This document shows, in pieces, positions 45,406 to 53,275 of a DNA stretch of 64,000 bases. The notes under the pieces are model-generated. The model saw only the letters and a program-made list of their open reading frames with translations. It was not told the DNA's origin and did not search any database. Source of the stretch: Acidobacteriaceae bacterium. GTDB taxonomy: Bacteria; Acidobacteriota; Terriglobia; Terriglobales; Acidobacteriaceae. Each line of letters starts with the position of its first letter. Within the stretch, counting starts at the first letter, position 1. The DNA is taken from assembly GCA_030037705.1 (NCBI GenBank), contig JASHQE010000174.1, forward strand, positions 1-64,000, read 5' to 3'. A program made the position numbers and the translations under genes.

Positions 45406-45783
45406 TTATTCACCCCAGGTACAGACTGAGCCGATCAATTCCAGGAGCGCATCGCCGTCCACCGGCTTCCTGAAAAAGCCCGCAGCACCGTTTTTCAGAT
45501 AAAAGTCCTCTGACCTTTCCGATGGCTTTCCCGTAATCATGATTACGGGAACGATGCAATCGCTGCTCTTCAGGTGTTGGAGAAGGCCAAAACCGCTCAT
45601 TTGTCCCAATTCGATATCCGTAATAACGCAACTGGTTTTGGCGAGTCCTCCGGATTCGAGAAACTGTTCCGCCGATTCGTAGCTGTCGGCTTTGTACCCA
45701 AATGAAGCCAGCAGATTAATGAGGGATTCAAGAACTCGGAAATCATCATCGATGACCGCAATTGACCGTGCGTGCGCTTTCAT
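45406..45783 (-). CDS. Single-domain response regulator (receiver only)
   Basis: The ATG at 45783, with GCGGGG upstream, gives a receiver of about 125 residues and nothing else; the frame continues to 45870 into the preceding gene. Acidic pocket SIAVIDDDFRVLES, phosphoacceptor Asp in SCVITDIELGQMSG, conserved Thr in VPVIMITGKPSER, and Lys in GFFRKPVDGDALL. There is no output domain, so it either shuttles phosphate or acts by protein contact. It follows the FixJ-type gene by about 50 bases in the same direction, and the propeller kinase follows it, so the three could form one signalling unit. Confidence 0.85.
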   Translation of the reverse strand: MKAHARSIAVIDDDFRVLESLINLLASFGYKADSYESAEQFLESGGLAKTSCVITDIELGQMSGFGLLQHLKSSDCIVPVIMITGKPSERSEDFYLKNGAAGFFRKPVDGDALLELIGSVCTWGE

Positions 45784-45835
45784 AGATGACCCCGCATTCT
45801 CTATAGGCTCTAGCGAAAATTGTGATGACAGCATC

Positions 45836-46474
45836 CTAGGCATTGCTGCAAAACATTCGAGGCGCCTCAAGATTCAACTTCCCGGCAATCTTGACTAATG
45901 TTGCAAAGGAGTCAGCTTCCATCTTTCGCATAATATGCCCACGATGGATTTGAACTGTGTATTCGGTTATCCCAAGTTCGTAGGCGGCTTGCTTGTTTAG
46001 CAAACCTCTTATCAAGAGAGGGAGCACCTCCCGCTCTCGGGGCGTGAGAGATTCATAGCGAGTCAGCAGCCTGGCACGTTCGATTGCATCTTGTCGACTC
46101 GCGCGGTCTTGAAGCAATGCTCGCTCAATAGAGGCGAGGAGCGTTTCTTCATCGACCGGCTTGGTTAAGAAATCGACAGCCCCCGCTTTCAGTGCTTTTA
46201 CTGTCGAGGGAATATCACCCCGGCCCGTCAGAAAGATCACAGGAATCGAGGCGCTCACGGAAATCAGCTTCTGCACTTCCAACCCTCCCAATCCGGGCAT
46301 CTTGAGGTCGAGAATCAAACAAGCACAAGAGTCCTGTCGGGGGAAGTCGATGAAATCTTGTCCAGACGTAAAGGTTCGAACACTTTTGCGGTTAGCGCGC
46401 AGCAAAGTCGCCAACGCGTCTCTCACATTCACCTCGTCGTCCACAATATAGACAACCTCATTCATCAGTTCCAT
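45836..46474 (-). CDS. FixJ-type (LuxR/NarL family) response regulator
   Basis: A 212-residue transcription regulator. AAGGGG lies six bases before the ATG at 46474. The receiver has the acidic pocket VVYIVDDEVNVRDAL, phosphoacceptor Asp in CLILDLKMPGLGGLE, Thr in IPVIFLTGRGDI and Lys in DFLTKPVDEETLL. The LuxR-type helix-turn-helix is LTPREREVLPLLIRGLLNKQAAYELGIT and TVQIHRGHIMRKM. This is the normal partner class of FixL-like kinases, three of which are encoded within 9 kb. In alpha-proteobacteria the family controls micro-oxic respiration; here the surrounding oxidase, NDH-2 and fermentation genes make a redox role plausible, but this is inferred. Confidence 0.9.
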   Translation of the reverse strand: MELMNEVVYIVDDEVNVRDALATLLRANRKSVRTFTSGQDFIDFPRQDSCACLILDLKMPGLGGLEVQKLISVSASIPVIFLTGRGDIPSTVKALKAGAVDFLTKPVDEETLLASIERALLQDRASRQDAIERARLLTRYESLTPREREVLPLLIRGLLNKQAAYELGITEYTVQIHRGHIMRKMEADSFATLVKIAGKLNLEAPRMFCSNA

Positions 46475-46972
46475 AACAAACCCCTTGAGGAAAGTCTTTG
46501 CTGGTCCGCGATTTGGCCGCTTTCATAAGCTTTTCCCAGGTTGGCAACAGGTGCGCGTCAGAATTGTCCCAGGCCCTATAGCAGTTCCCGAATTGGTGTA
46601 GTCCGAAAGCGCGCCCTCCAAGTGGCGTCCACCGCGGCGGACGCCACCCTAAGCGACTTTCAAAAAGTCAACATTCATTCGGGAACTGCTCTAACGACAA
46701 AGATTATATCGGCATATTGCGCCTCTGGAGTACGTTTGCCCTTTTCTTTAGGCATTACATGAATATGGAATAGCCAAAGAACAGGTTTCGATCATGCGTA
46801 TGATCGTAAAGGAAAATGGGATGTGATCAGCATTTGGCCAGAACACGCTTTGAGCGTGAAATCCGGCAGTGACCGATCGCTCGCACTGAATCGTCCGGTT
46901 GGCTGGAGATTTGTCAGCTCTCTGCGGTACACAAAGGAAGTTGGCGTGAACGCTGCATCGCGATTCACGCGG
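46475..46972. other. Intergenic region between FixJ-type regulator and ECF sigma
   Basis: Holds the palindromic element at 46577-46693 and a TTACAT-type sequence (TTACATGAATATGGAAT, 46755-46771). No gene apparent. Confidence 0.4.
46577..46693. repeat. Palindromic element with CAGTTCCCGAAT termini (complete copy)
   Basis: The ends TATAGCAGTTCCCGAAT (from 46577) and ATTCGGGAACTGCTCTA (to 46693) are inverted copies. The centre is a perfect 9-bp hairpin, GTGGCGTCC and GGACGCCAC at 46622-46647. The right half recurs at 27803-27857, showing that this is a dispersed family. No open frame inside; non-autonomous mobile element or structured intergenic repeat. Confidence 0.75.
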
Positions 46973-47722
46973 TTAGATAACCGAGTTGACAATTCCGTAT
47001 CTGACCAACTTCGACCGAAGCGTACGTCGTCCCCGCATCAGACGAGATTTCGCTGCTTCCACAGAGATGTCGAGAGACTCTGCCAATCCTTCCAGCGAAC
47101 CCTCAGATCCGTAATAGAGATTGACTACGGAACGGAGGCTTGGCCGCAGTTTTTGCATTTCTCTCTTCAGCAGGAGAGCGATCTGTTGTCTCTGGTACAA
47201 ACGTTCAGGTCCTGGCGAATGGTCCGCGGGATCCCATACTTCTGGTGCCCCAGCCCCAGAAATGCCGGCATCGATTTGAGTTTCCCTGCGAACCCTTCGC
47301 TTTCGCAGTAACATCAGGGCCGAGTTCACTCCGATGCTGATGATCCATGTAGAAAACGCGCACGAGCGTCGAAACGACAGCAAATGCGTATAGGCTCGCA
47401 ATAGTGTGTCCTGCATTACATCTTCAGCATCCTCCCGATTCTGAACGATCCTGAATATCTTCATCTTCACCAGAAATGAATAACGCGCGCAGAGTTCTTC
47501 GAATGCCTGCTGATCTCCGCATTGAGCCGCGGTGACCAGATCATCGTCCGAAGCCTGAGAGTGGCGACACGAGTTGTTCCTCTCGTGCAGCGTGGTGCGT
47601 GATCTCTGTTGTAGGTCAAAAGCATCGCTACGCTGCGTGGAAGTGAGTTTGCGATTCTGCGAAAGGTTAATATCCGTTGGCATTGCAACTGCTTCTTTTA
47701 GCGCGCAGGAGATCCTCTTCAT
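46973..47722 (-). CDS. ECF-type RNA polymerase sigma factor
   Basis: Sigma-70 family member of 249 residues. AGGGAGA lies about nine bases before the ATG at 47722. An unconserved N-terminal 60 residues precede region 2 (AFEELCARYSFLVKMKIFRI, DAEDVMQDTLLRAYTHL, FSTWIISIGVNSALMLLRKR) and, after a linker, region 4 (LRPSLRSVVNLYYGSEGSLE, ESLDISVEAAKSRLMRGRRTL). This is the ECF architecture without region 3. No anti-sigma gene is adjacent, so control may be at expression level or by a distant partner. Target promoters are unknown. Confidence 0.9.
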   Translation of the reverse strand: MKRISCALKEAVAMPTDINLSQNRKLTSTQRSDAFDLQQRSRTTLHERNNSCRHSQASDDDLVTAAQCGDQQAFEELCARYSFLVKMKIFRIVQNREDAEDVMQDTLLRAYTHLLSFRRSCAFSTWIISIGVNSALMLLRKRRVRRETQIDAGISGAGAPEVWDPADHSPGPERLYQRQQIALLLKREMQKLRPSLRSVVNLYYGSEGSLEGLAESLDISVEAAKSRLMRGRRTLRSKLVRYGIVNSVI

Positions 47723-48108
47723 GTGGTCTTCTCCCTGTAGCTAGTGCGGATGTAGCCCGACAATGGATGCTGCCATTCCGATGTGAAGTGCAGATCATCT
47801 GTGGGTAACGTGGCGCTTGGTTGGGGTTGGGCTACAGCCGAAGTATCTATCCCGGCTGGTACAGATGCTACTGTCGTAGAACATGCGGGAAAAGTACATA
47901 TTCCTGCTAGCGAAACTACCGTTCCCGACCGTCTTAATCTATTAGATATGGTTGCGTTTTTCAGCCCGGGAAAGCATTACAGAAACATGTGATTGTCTGC
48001 TTATTCTTTCGGTTGCTACTCTCGCGGTATCGAACTGTCGGAGCAAAGCGGCACCTAGCGTCCAGAGTGGCACCATTCGCTTAAGCTCAGCAGGAAAGTA
48101 GTGGCGGA
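47723..48108. other. Divergent region between ECF sigma and NDH-2
   Basis: Non-coding. Contains GTACATATTCCTGCTAGCG at 47894-47912, the near-identical partner of the sequence at 37520. It is about 170 bases upstream of the sigma gene and 200 upstream of the NADH dehydrogenase. Confidence 0.4.
47894..47912. promoter_or_regulatory. TTACAT-type motif, copy 2
   Basis: GTACATATTCCTGCTAGCG; 17 of 19 bases match the copy at 37520-37538. Candidate shared regulator site in the divergent region of the sigma factor and NDH-2. Confidence 0.35.
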
Positions 48109-49380
48109 ATGACCAAACAGGATCCACTGGTCGTAATCGTGGGCGGCGGTTTTGGCGGCTTGGCCGCAGCAAGAGTGTTGCGCAGAGCGCCGGTCAGAGT
48201 CTTGTTGATTGACCGTTCCAATCATCACGTCTTCCAGCCCCTTCTCTATCAGGTTGCCACCTCAGTGTTGGCTCCAGGGCAAATTGCTTCTCCCATCCGC
48301 GGTCTTCTCGCCAGCCATGAGAACACATCCGTGATGCTGGGAAACGTGACCGGCGTGGACGCAGCTTTACGGCAGGTTATCGTCGACGCCGACGATAGGG
48401 TTGGAATCGGAATCGGTTATGACTACCTTATCCTCGCTACCGGAGCTACGCACAGTTATTTCGGACACGACGAGTTCGCGACGTTCGCACCTGGACTCAA
48501 GAGCCTTGCAGACGCCGAATCTCTGCGCAATCACATCCTCTCTGCTTTTGAGAAGGCTGAAATCGAGAGCGATGATCACCGGCGCGAGGCCTTGATGACC
48601 TTCGTGATGGTTGGCGCCGGACCAACTGGCGTGGAACTGGCCAGCGCAATTGCTGTGATGGTCAGGACGACGCTTCGAAAGAATTTCCGTCGAATTCACC
48701 CCAACTCTGCACGTGTCATCCTCATCGACATGGGACATCGCCCGCTTGGAGCATTCTCTGAAAAGCTTTCCGAGGCTGCGAGACTACGCCTGATCGAACT
48801 CGGTGTAGATGTCCGACTTGGACAGGCTGTGCAGTCGATCGATGCAGAGGGCGTTGTCGTCGGTCAGGAGCGGATCCCCAGCAAGACCGTGATCTGGACT
48901 GCGGGTGTTGCACCTTCGCCGGCCGGCAAGTGGCTTGGCAGCGCAGTAGATCGTGCCGGACGAGTGCGCGTTCAGTCCGATTTGACCATCCCACAGCACC
49001 CGGAGATCTTTGTCATTGGAGATACAGCTTCGCTTGACCAGGGCGGACGCCCTTTGCCCGGTGTCGCGCAGGTCGCGATGCAGCAGGGGGTCTATGCTGC
49101 GAAAGCAATATTTCGCCACGTAACCAAAAAGCCGGCGCTCCCGCCATTCCGTTACTTCGACAAGGGTAACTTGGCAGTTGTAGGCAAGAACTTCGCGGTG
49201 CTCCAGGCTGCTGGAATTGGGATGAGCGGATTCGCTGCATGGCTTGTCTGGGCGCTGATCCACATACAATTCTTGGCGGAAAATAGCCTGCGTTTCAGTG
49301 TCTTTCTGCAATGGGTTTGGACGTATCTCAGCGGCAAGCGCGGGGACCGACTCATCATCGAACACCACCGCGACGCTTAG
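48109..49380 (+). CDS. ndh: Type II NADH dehydrogenase (NDH-2)
   Basis: Single-subunit FAD enzyme that passes electrons from NADH to quinone at the inner face of the cytoplasmic membrane without pumping protons. The FAD-binding Rossmann motif is VVIVGGGFGGLAAARVL, the NAD-binding one is FVMVGAGPTGVELAS, and the second FAD contact is IFVIGDTASLD. The C-terminal stretch with GFAAWLVWALIHIQFL and the following aromatic residues is the usual membrane-associating helix. 423 residues is typical. GGCGGA precedes the ATG. It probably supplies the quinol used by the bc-oxidase operon at 56-63 kb. It is rightward and alone, divergent from the sigma factor. Confidence 0.92.
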   Translation: MTKQDPLVVIVGGGFGGLAAARVLRRAPVRVLLIDRSNHHVFQPLLYQVATSVLAPGQIASPIRGLLASHENTSVMLGNVTGVDAALRQVIVDADDRVGIGIGYDYLILATGATHSYFGHDEFATFAPGLKSLADAESLRNHILSAFEKAEIESDDHRREALMTFVMVGAGPTGVELASAIAVMVRTTLRKNFRRIHPNSARVILIDMGHRPLGAFSEKLSEAARLRLIELGVDVRLGQAVQSIDAEGVVVGQERIPSKTVIWTAGVAPSPAGKWLGSAVDRAGRVRVQSDLTIPQHPEIFVIGDTASLDQGGRPLPGVAQVAMQQGVYAAKAIFRHVTKKPALPPFRYFDKGNLAVVGKNFAVLQAAGIGMSGFAAWLVWALIHIQFLAENSLRFSVFLQWVWTYLSGKRGDRLIIEHHRDA

Positions 49381-49420
49381 CTTGCATAGGATTGATCGGA
49401 GATGGAGTATAGAGGGAGGC

Positions 49421-49567
49421 ATGGCAATAAGCAAACACGTCCGTCTTCCGGCAGATGTGTCCATAGACTCGGAAATCTTTTTTGGCCCGTTTGCTGGCGG
49501 CGTGGCAATGTTGAAGACTCTTTTCGCGCTGTCGTATGGCTACGGCGATGCTCCAGGCGCTAGTTGA
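49421..49567 (+). CDS. Possible small protein downstream of NDH-2
   Basis: A 48-residue frame starting at the ATG at 49421, preceded closely by AGGGAGG, reads MAISKHVRLPADVSIDSEIF and then a mildly hydrophobic GPFAGGVAMLKTLFALSYG. It overlaps the convergent acetolactate synthase gene by eight bases. The ribosome-binding site is strong but only one base from the ATG. No family recognised; it may be a relic of a longer gene. Confidence 0.3.
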   Translation: MAISKHVRLPADVSIDSEIFFGPFAGGVAMLKTLFALSYGYGDAPGAS

Positions 49568-51227
49568 GCAGACGCTCGTGCACCTTCTCGAACAAGAGAT
49601 GGTTGTCTCGATAATCGACCCGGATGCCGAGCAGGACGGGGCCCGCTGTTTCGAATGCCTTGCGGAGCTGGGGACCGATCTGATCTGGAGAATTGATCAT
49701 CGAGCCCGTCGCGCCAAACGCTTGTGCATACTTAACCACATCAACGGGGCCAAACTCCACACCGGAAGTGCGCTTATACTTCGCCTCTTCCTGCACTGCC
49801 ACCATGTCATAAGTTCCGTCGATCCAGATCATGTGCACAAGATTGAGCTTCAGTCTTACGGCAGTTTCCAGTTCCGTCGCCGAAAAGAGAAATCCACCAT
49901 CACCCGAGATCGAGAGGGTCTTTTCATGAGGCCGTACGAGACAAGACGCGATGCCCCAGGGCAGAGCAACACCAAGTGTCTGTTGACCGTTGCTGATAAG
50001 AATCTGACGGGCCCGGAAGCTAAAGAGAAAATGCGCAAGCCACAGATGAAACGATCCCATATCGAGGCAAACGGTAACATCTTCAGAGAGCCACTTCTGT
50101 AGTTCGGCAACGATCCGTAGTGGATGAATCGGATTGTCGGTGTACCGATTTGCATCCTCAGCCCTCAATGTTCTCTTCGATGCCAGAGTGTCAAGGAATC
50201 GTTCGACGTCGCCCGTGAGAATGACTGGACTCACCAGTTCTATAAGGGCTGTTAAGCTGGCCGCAATGTCACCCAGGATCTCCACCGCGGGCGAGTAGAA
50301 GTTGTCGACGTCGGCACGCATAGAGTCGATGTGAACGATCTTCGCGGCGCGTGCATGATTCCAAATTGACGGATCATATTCAACCGGATCGTAGCCGACA
50401 GTAATAATGACATCGGCTGAGGCTAAGAGTTCGTCTCCTGGAGTGTTGTCCAACTGTCCGACGCGACCAGCGAAGCTTCTGAATAGATCAGCCGATACTG
50501 CCCCGGCAGCTTGAAAGGTTCCAACCACCGGGATACGGCTTTTCCGTATAAAGGCACGCACTGCATCAGCATTCTTCGACCGGCTAGCAAGAAGTCCGAG
50601 CAGAATGACGGGGCGCTTGGCTGCATTGATCAGCTTGCTAGCGTCTCCCAGAGACTCCTGGCTACCCGGACCAAAGGTCGGGCTTGCAGGTATCTCAAGC
50701 ACCTCGCACCTGGCCTCGCCCTCCATGATGTCTTTGGGAAGATTCACGAACGCCGCGCCAGGCCGGTCCGATTCCGCTGCGCGGAAAGCATTCGCCATGA
50801 CTTCCGCTATGGACTCCGGGGAATTCGCTTCAGCGCTGAACTTAGTCACCGGCTTCAGAACGGATACCGCCTGAAGGGTCTGATGGATCTGTTTCAGGCT
50901 TTGCGACGTCGCAACAGATCCGCCGAGTGCAACTATAGGATCACCCTCGCTATTCGCAGTTGCCAGCCCCGTTGTGAGATTGCTCACTCCCGGTCCTGAC
51001 GTGGCTATTGCAACACCGGCCCTTCCCGTCAGTCTCCCGATGCCACCGGCGATAAAGGCTGCATTCTGCTCGTGACGGCAGACGATGGTCTGGATCGATG
51101 AGTCTTTAAGAGTATCGAACACCTTGTCGATCTTTGCCCCGGGAATTCCGAACACGTATTGAACACCGTGTCTCTCGAGTGATTCCACCACCACCTGAGC
51201 GCCGATCTTGGGAACTGCTGAACTCAT
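49560..51227 (-). CDS. alsS: Acetolactate synthase, catabolic type
   Basis: ThDP enzyme joining two pyruvates to 2-acetolactate and CO2. The cofactor glutamate is E53 in VCRHEQNAAFIAGGIGR. The ThDP/Mg motif runs from ISGDGGFLFSATELE to IDGTYD. Residues and length (555) resemble the FAD-independent catabolic AlsS/BudB group rather than the biosynthetic IlvB, and no regulatory small subunit is adjacent. GGAGAGGG lies just upstream of the ATG. It is the last gene of a leftward operon after acetolactate decarboxylase (27-base gap) and an ADC-family enzyme, which defines acetoin formation as its role. This pathway limits acidification and disposes of excess pyruvate. Confidence 0.9.
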   Translation of the reverse strand: MSSAVPKIGAQVVVESLERHGVQYVFGIPGAKIDKVFDTLKDSSIQTIVCRHEQNAAFIAGGIGRLTGRAGVAIATSGPGVSNLTTGLATANSEGDPIVALGGSVATSQSLKQIHQTLQAVSVLKPVTKFSAEANSPESIAEVMANAFRAAESDRPGAAFVNLPKDIMEGEARCEVLEIPASPTFGPGSQESLGDASKLINAAKRPVILLGLLASRSKNADAVRAFIRKSRIPVVGTFQAAGAVSADLFRSFAGRVGQLDNTPGDELLASADVIITVGYDPVEYDPSIWNHARAAKIVHIDSMRADVDNFYSPAVEILGDIAASLTALIELVSPVILTGDVERFLDTLASKRTLRAEDANRYTDNPIHPLRIVAELQKWLSEDVTVCLDMGSFHLWLAHFLFSFRARQILISNGQQTLGVALPWGIASCLVRPHEKTLSISGDGGFLFSATELETAVRLKLNLVHMIWIDGTYDMVAVQEEAKYKRTSGVEFGPVDVVKYAQAFGATGSMINSPDQIGPQLRKAFETAGPVLLGIRVDYRDNHLLFEKVHERLLN

Positions 51228-51253
51228 CTCGCCCTCTCCATGTCTCTTAATCG

Positions 51254-52090
51254 TTACGATTCGTGATTGCGTTCCGCACTTATCAGATCGGCATTGGGAT
51301 CACGGGTGAGGTCCGCTTTCAAAAATTCTTCCGTCTCTGGCAAAGAGACATGCATTTCATTCATCGAGCAACCACTGATAGTCACGGAGAGAGCCTTACA
51401 GTCTAGTACATGGCCGCCTCTCTGGCGATCCTTTGAAAGGAAGTGGAAGTGGTAGCCGGGAACGCTAAATGATCCGGCAAATCCAGGGGACCAAAGTCCT
51501 ACCAGTGTTCCTTGTTGTTCTTCGAAAAGGAATTCTTCCTGTCCTGATGCCGCAGATTTGAGCCTCGTTCCTTCAGCGACTGCATGCATGACTCTGGTTT
51601 TCACCTGAGAAAAGGTTCCGTCAAATCGGAAGGCGTAGAACACATTGTTAGATTCGCGAAGCTCATCACAAACTCGGACGAGCTCTTGAAAGCTGTTCAG
51701 TTGATGGCGTTTCTCGCTGAAGTCGGCCCTGAATCGGGTAACGACGGCATAAGGAATGAGCTGATTTCCTTCAACCACGGTAACGGCACCGGTAGATGCT
51801 ACCCGGTAGCAGACCCCATCGAGCACAACCATTTCTCCATCGAGGCTAATGAAAGTGCCCAGCCCGAAGTCTCCATGCCGCAAAAGTCGAGACACTTGCA
51901 CTGCACCTTGGTAGAGGCCCTCAACGAGGGCCGCCGATGTTGAAACCTGAAAAAGAGTGTGCAGCGGCTTACCGAGACATTGCGATAGCGCCATCGAAAC
52001 TACGTGATCGCAGCTCGACTGGTCAGCCGTCATGCGCTCCATCAGGGCCTCATGGAGCGAGTCAGGGAGATTGCATGTAATCTTCTTCAT
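51254..52090 (-). CDS. budA: Alpha-acetolactate decarboxylase with N-terminal ribbon-helix-helix-like domain
   Basis: Zinc enzyme converting acetolactate to acetoin. The catalytic body starts at about residue 47 (LFQVSTSAALVEGLYQG) and includes HGDFGLGTFISLDGEMVVLDG. Zinc ligands H216, H218 and H229 (numbered from the TTG at 52096) lie in GYHFHFLSKDRQRGGHV. The first 42 residues are an extra module: MKKITCNLPDSLHEALMERM followed by a second helix ending ALSQCLG, which has the strand-helix-helix pattern of CopG/Arc ribbon-helix-helix domains. The start is ATG 52090, with TTG 52096 possible. It is the middle gene of the acetoin operon. The fusion is unusual: the module could bind DNA, or simply drive dimerisation. 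Confidence 0.88.
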   Translation of the reverse strand: MKKITCNLPDSLHEALMERMTADQSSCDHVVSMALSQCLGKPLHTLFQVSTSAALVEGLYQGAVQVSRLLRHGDFGLGTFISLDGEMVVLDGVCYRVASTGAVTVVEGNQLIPYAVVTRFRADFSEKRHQLNSFQELVRVCDELRESNNVFYAFRFDGTFSQVKTRVMHAVAEGTRLKSAASGQEEFLFEEQQGTLVGLWSPGFAGSFSVPGYHFHFLSKDRQRGGHVLDCKALSVTISGCSMNEMHVSLPETEEFLKADLTRDPNADLISAERNHES

Positions 52091-52202
52091 GCTCAAATCC
52101 GCGAGAATTGTGATACTTTTCCGGCAACAATTTGTGATCGGATCCGTTCATCACGATTTGAAGAGAAACAACGAGGGGCGGAGATGCACGCCGCTCGCGC
52201 TA

Positions 52203-53003
52203 CTACTTCGTCAGATTCTTGAGCGTCTTGAGATCATCGACAATGTATGCCATCGACGCGCGTACGCCTACGCCGCAATGCAATGGAGCGAGATCCGACA
52301 ATTCTTCGCCCGGGACAACCGGCAATGTCAGTGAGCCTTCACCGATCCAGGCCTGCTCAATCTTCAGGTCATGAGGCGTGTTCTCTACAAGTTCGTGCAC
52401 TGCGGGGTTGTTGTGCTTGCCGGCTGCGAGCCTCGGGAAGTGCAGAAGGTTTACAACCGGCCTTTGCTTAACCTTCGAGAGGTCGGTCGCGGGCTCCTTT
52501 AAGATCACCAGCCCATGTGCTAGGCGCTGTCCGGCGGATGTGAGTGTACCCGCAAACTTTGCGCCAGGCGCCAAAGCCGGACCCGCTTTTCCCGTGGCTG
52601 CATAGTACCGTGTCTGGAAAACCTGCCCCAACCGTTTGGGATAGCCCTGGCTCCAACCGCGGGCTATCGCTGCATCGTTGTCCACAAAGATGTATGGGCA
52701 ATAGGAAACAGGCCTGCCCTCATAGAGGGCATCCAACAGCACAAAGAACTCACGGTATTGATAGCGAGCCGGATCCAGGTACTCTTCGTTTTGTCCACTG
52801 AACTGCCAGTCGTAGAACATCGCGATGCCATGACCGTTCGCGGTGGAATCAGGATCGAGCCCAGCAGGTAACACCGCGGCTACAGCCGCGGGATCTGACC
52901 AGAATTCGATGCTAAGAAAATCAGACGAGTAGTACCACGGAGGAGGCGGGTTGAGAGTAGACTTGCCTTTCGGCGTGAGCGGGTAATTAAAGCCTTTCAA
53001 CAT
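52203..53003 (-). CDS. Acetoacetate decarboxylase family protein
   Basis: A 266-residue member of the acetoacetate decarboxylase superfamily, which uses a Schiff-base lysine to decarboxylate or otherwise process beta-keto acids. The lysine is K123 in SQGYPKRLGQ, with the nearby family features WYYSSDFLSIEF and YREFFVLLDALYEG. AGGAG lies seven bases before the ATG at 53003. It is the first gene of the unit that continues with acetolactate decarboxylase (about 110-base gap) and synthase. Classical acetoacetate decarboxylase makes acetone, but no CoA-transferase is nearby. In this context its substrate may be a related branched keto acid; the true reaction is unknown. Confidence 0.85.
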   Translation of the reverse strand: MLKGFNYPLTPKGKSTLNPPPPWYYSSDFLSIEFWSDPAAVAAVLPAGLDPDSTANGHGIAMFYDWQFSGQNEEYLDPARYQYREFFVLLDALYEGRPVSYCPYIFVDNDAAIARGWSQGYPKRLGQVFQTRYYAATGKAGPALAPGAKFAGTLTSAGQRLAHGLVILKEPATDLSKVKQRPVVNLLHFPRLAAGKHNNPAVHELVENTPHDLKIEQAWIGEGSLTLPVVPGEELSDLAPLHCGVGVRASMAYIVDDLKTLKNLTK

Positions 53004-53162
53004 CGATGTTCTCCTCTTCGGCGCGAATTCACTGATTATGTCGTCAATTCGCTAAACGCCGATATCGATACCTGGTATGAGATTCCGGGAGGTCTTGGCG
53101 TATATCAGCCGATGCCTTATCTCAATACAGCGGTGATACTATCGCCAAAATCGGTCCAAGAG

Positions 53163-53180
53163 AATTACATGTTTCTGGTA
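53163..53180. promoter_or_regulatory. TTACAT-type motif, copy 3
   Basis: AATTACATGTTTCTGGTA, identical over 18 bases to the sequence at 63379-63396. It lies about 160 bases upstream of the acetoin operon start at 53003. Candidate shared regulatory site. Confidence 0.45.
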
Positions 53181-53275
53181 ACTGGGAGCCATAGATGGAT
53201 ACATCAGCGAAGCGTCCTTAGTGTTTCAACAAAAGTCTCGACACGGCGAAAGCGAACTGAGTTTTAGGAAGCTGG

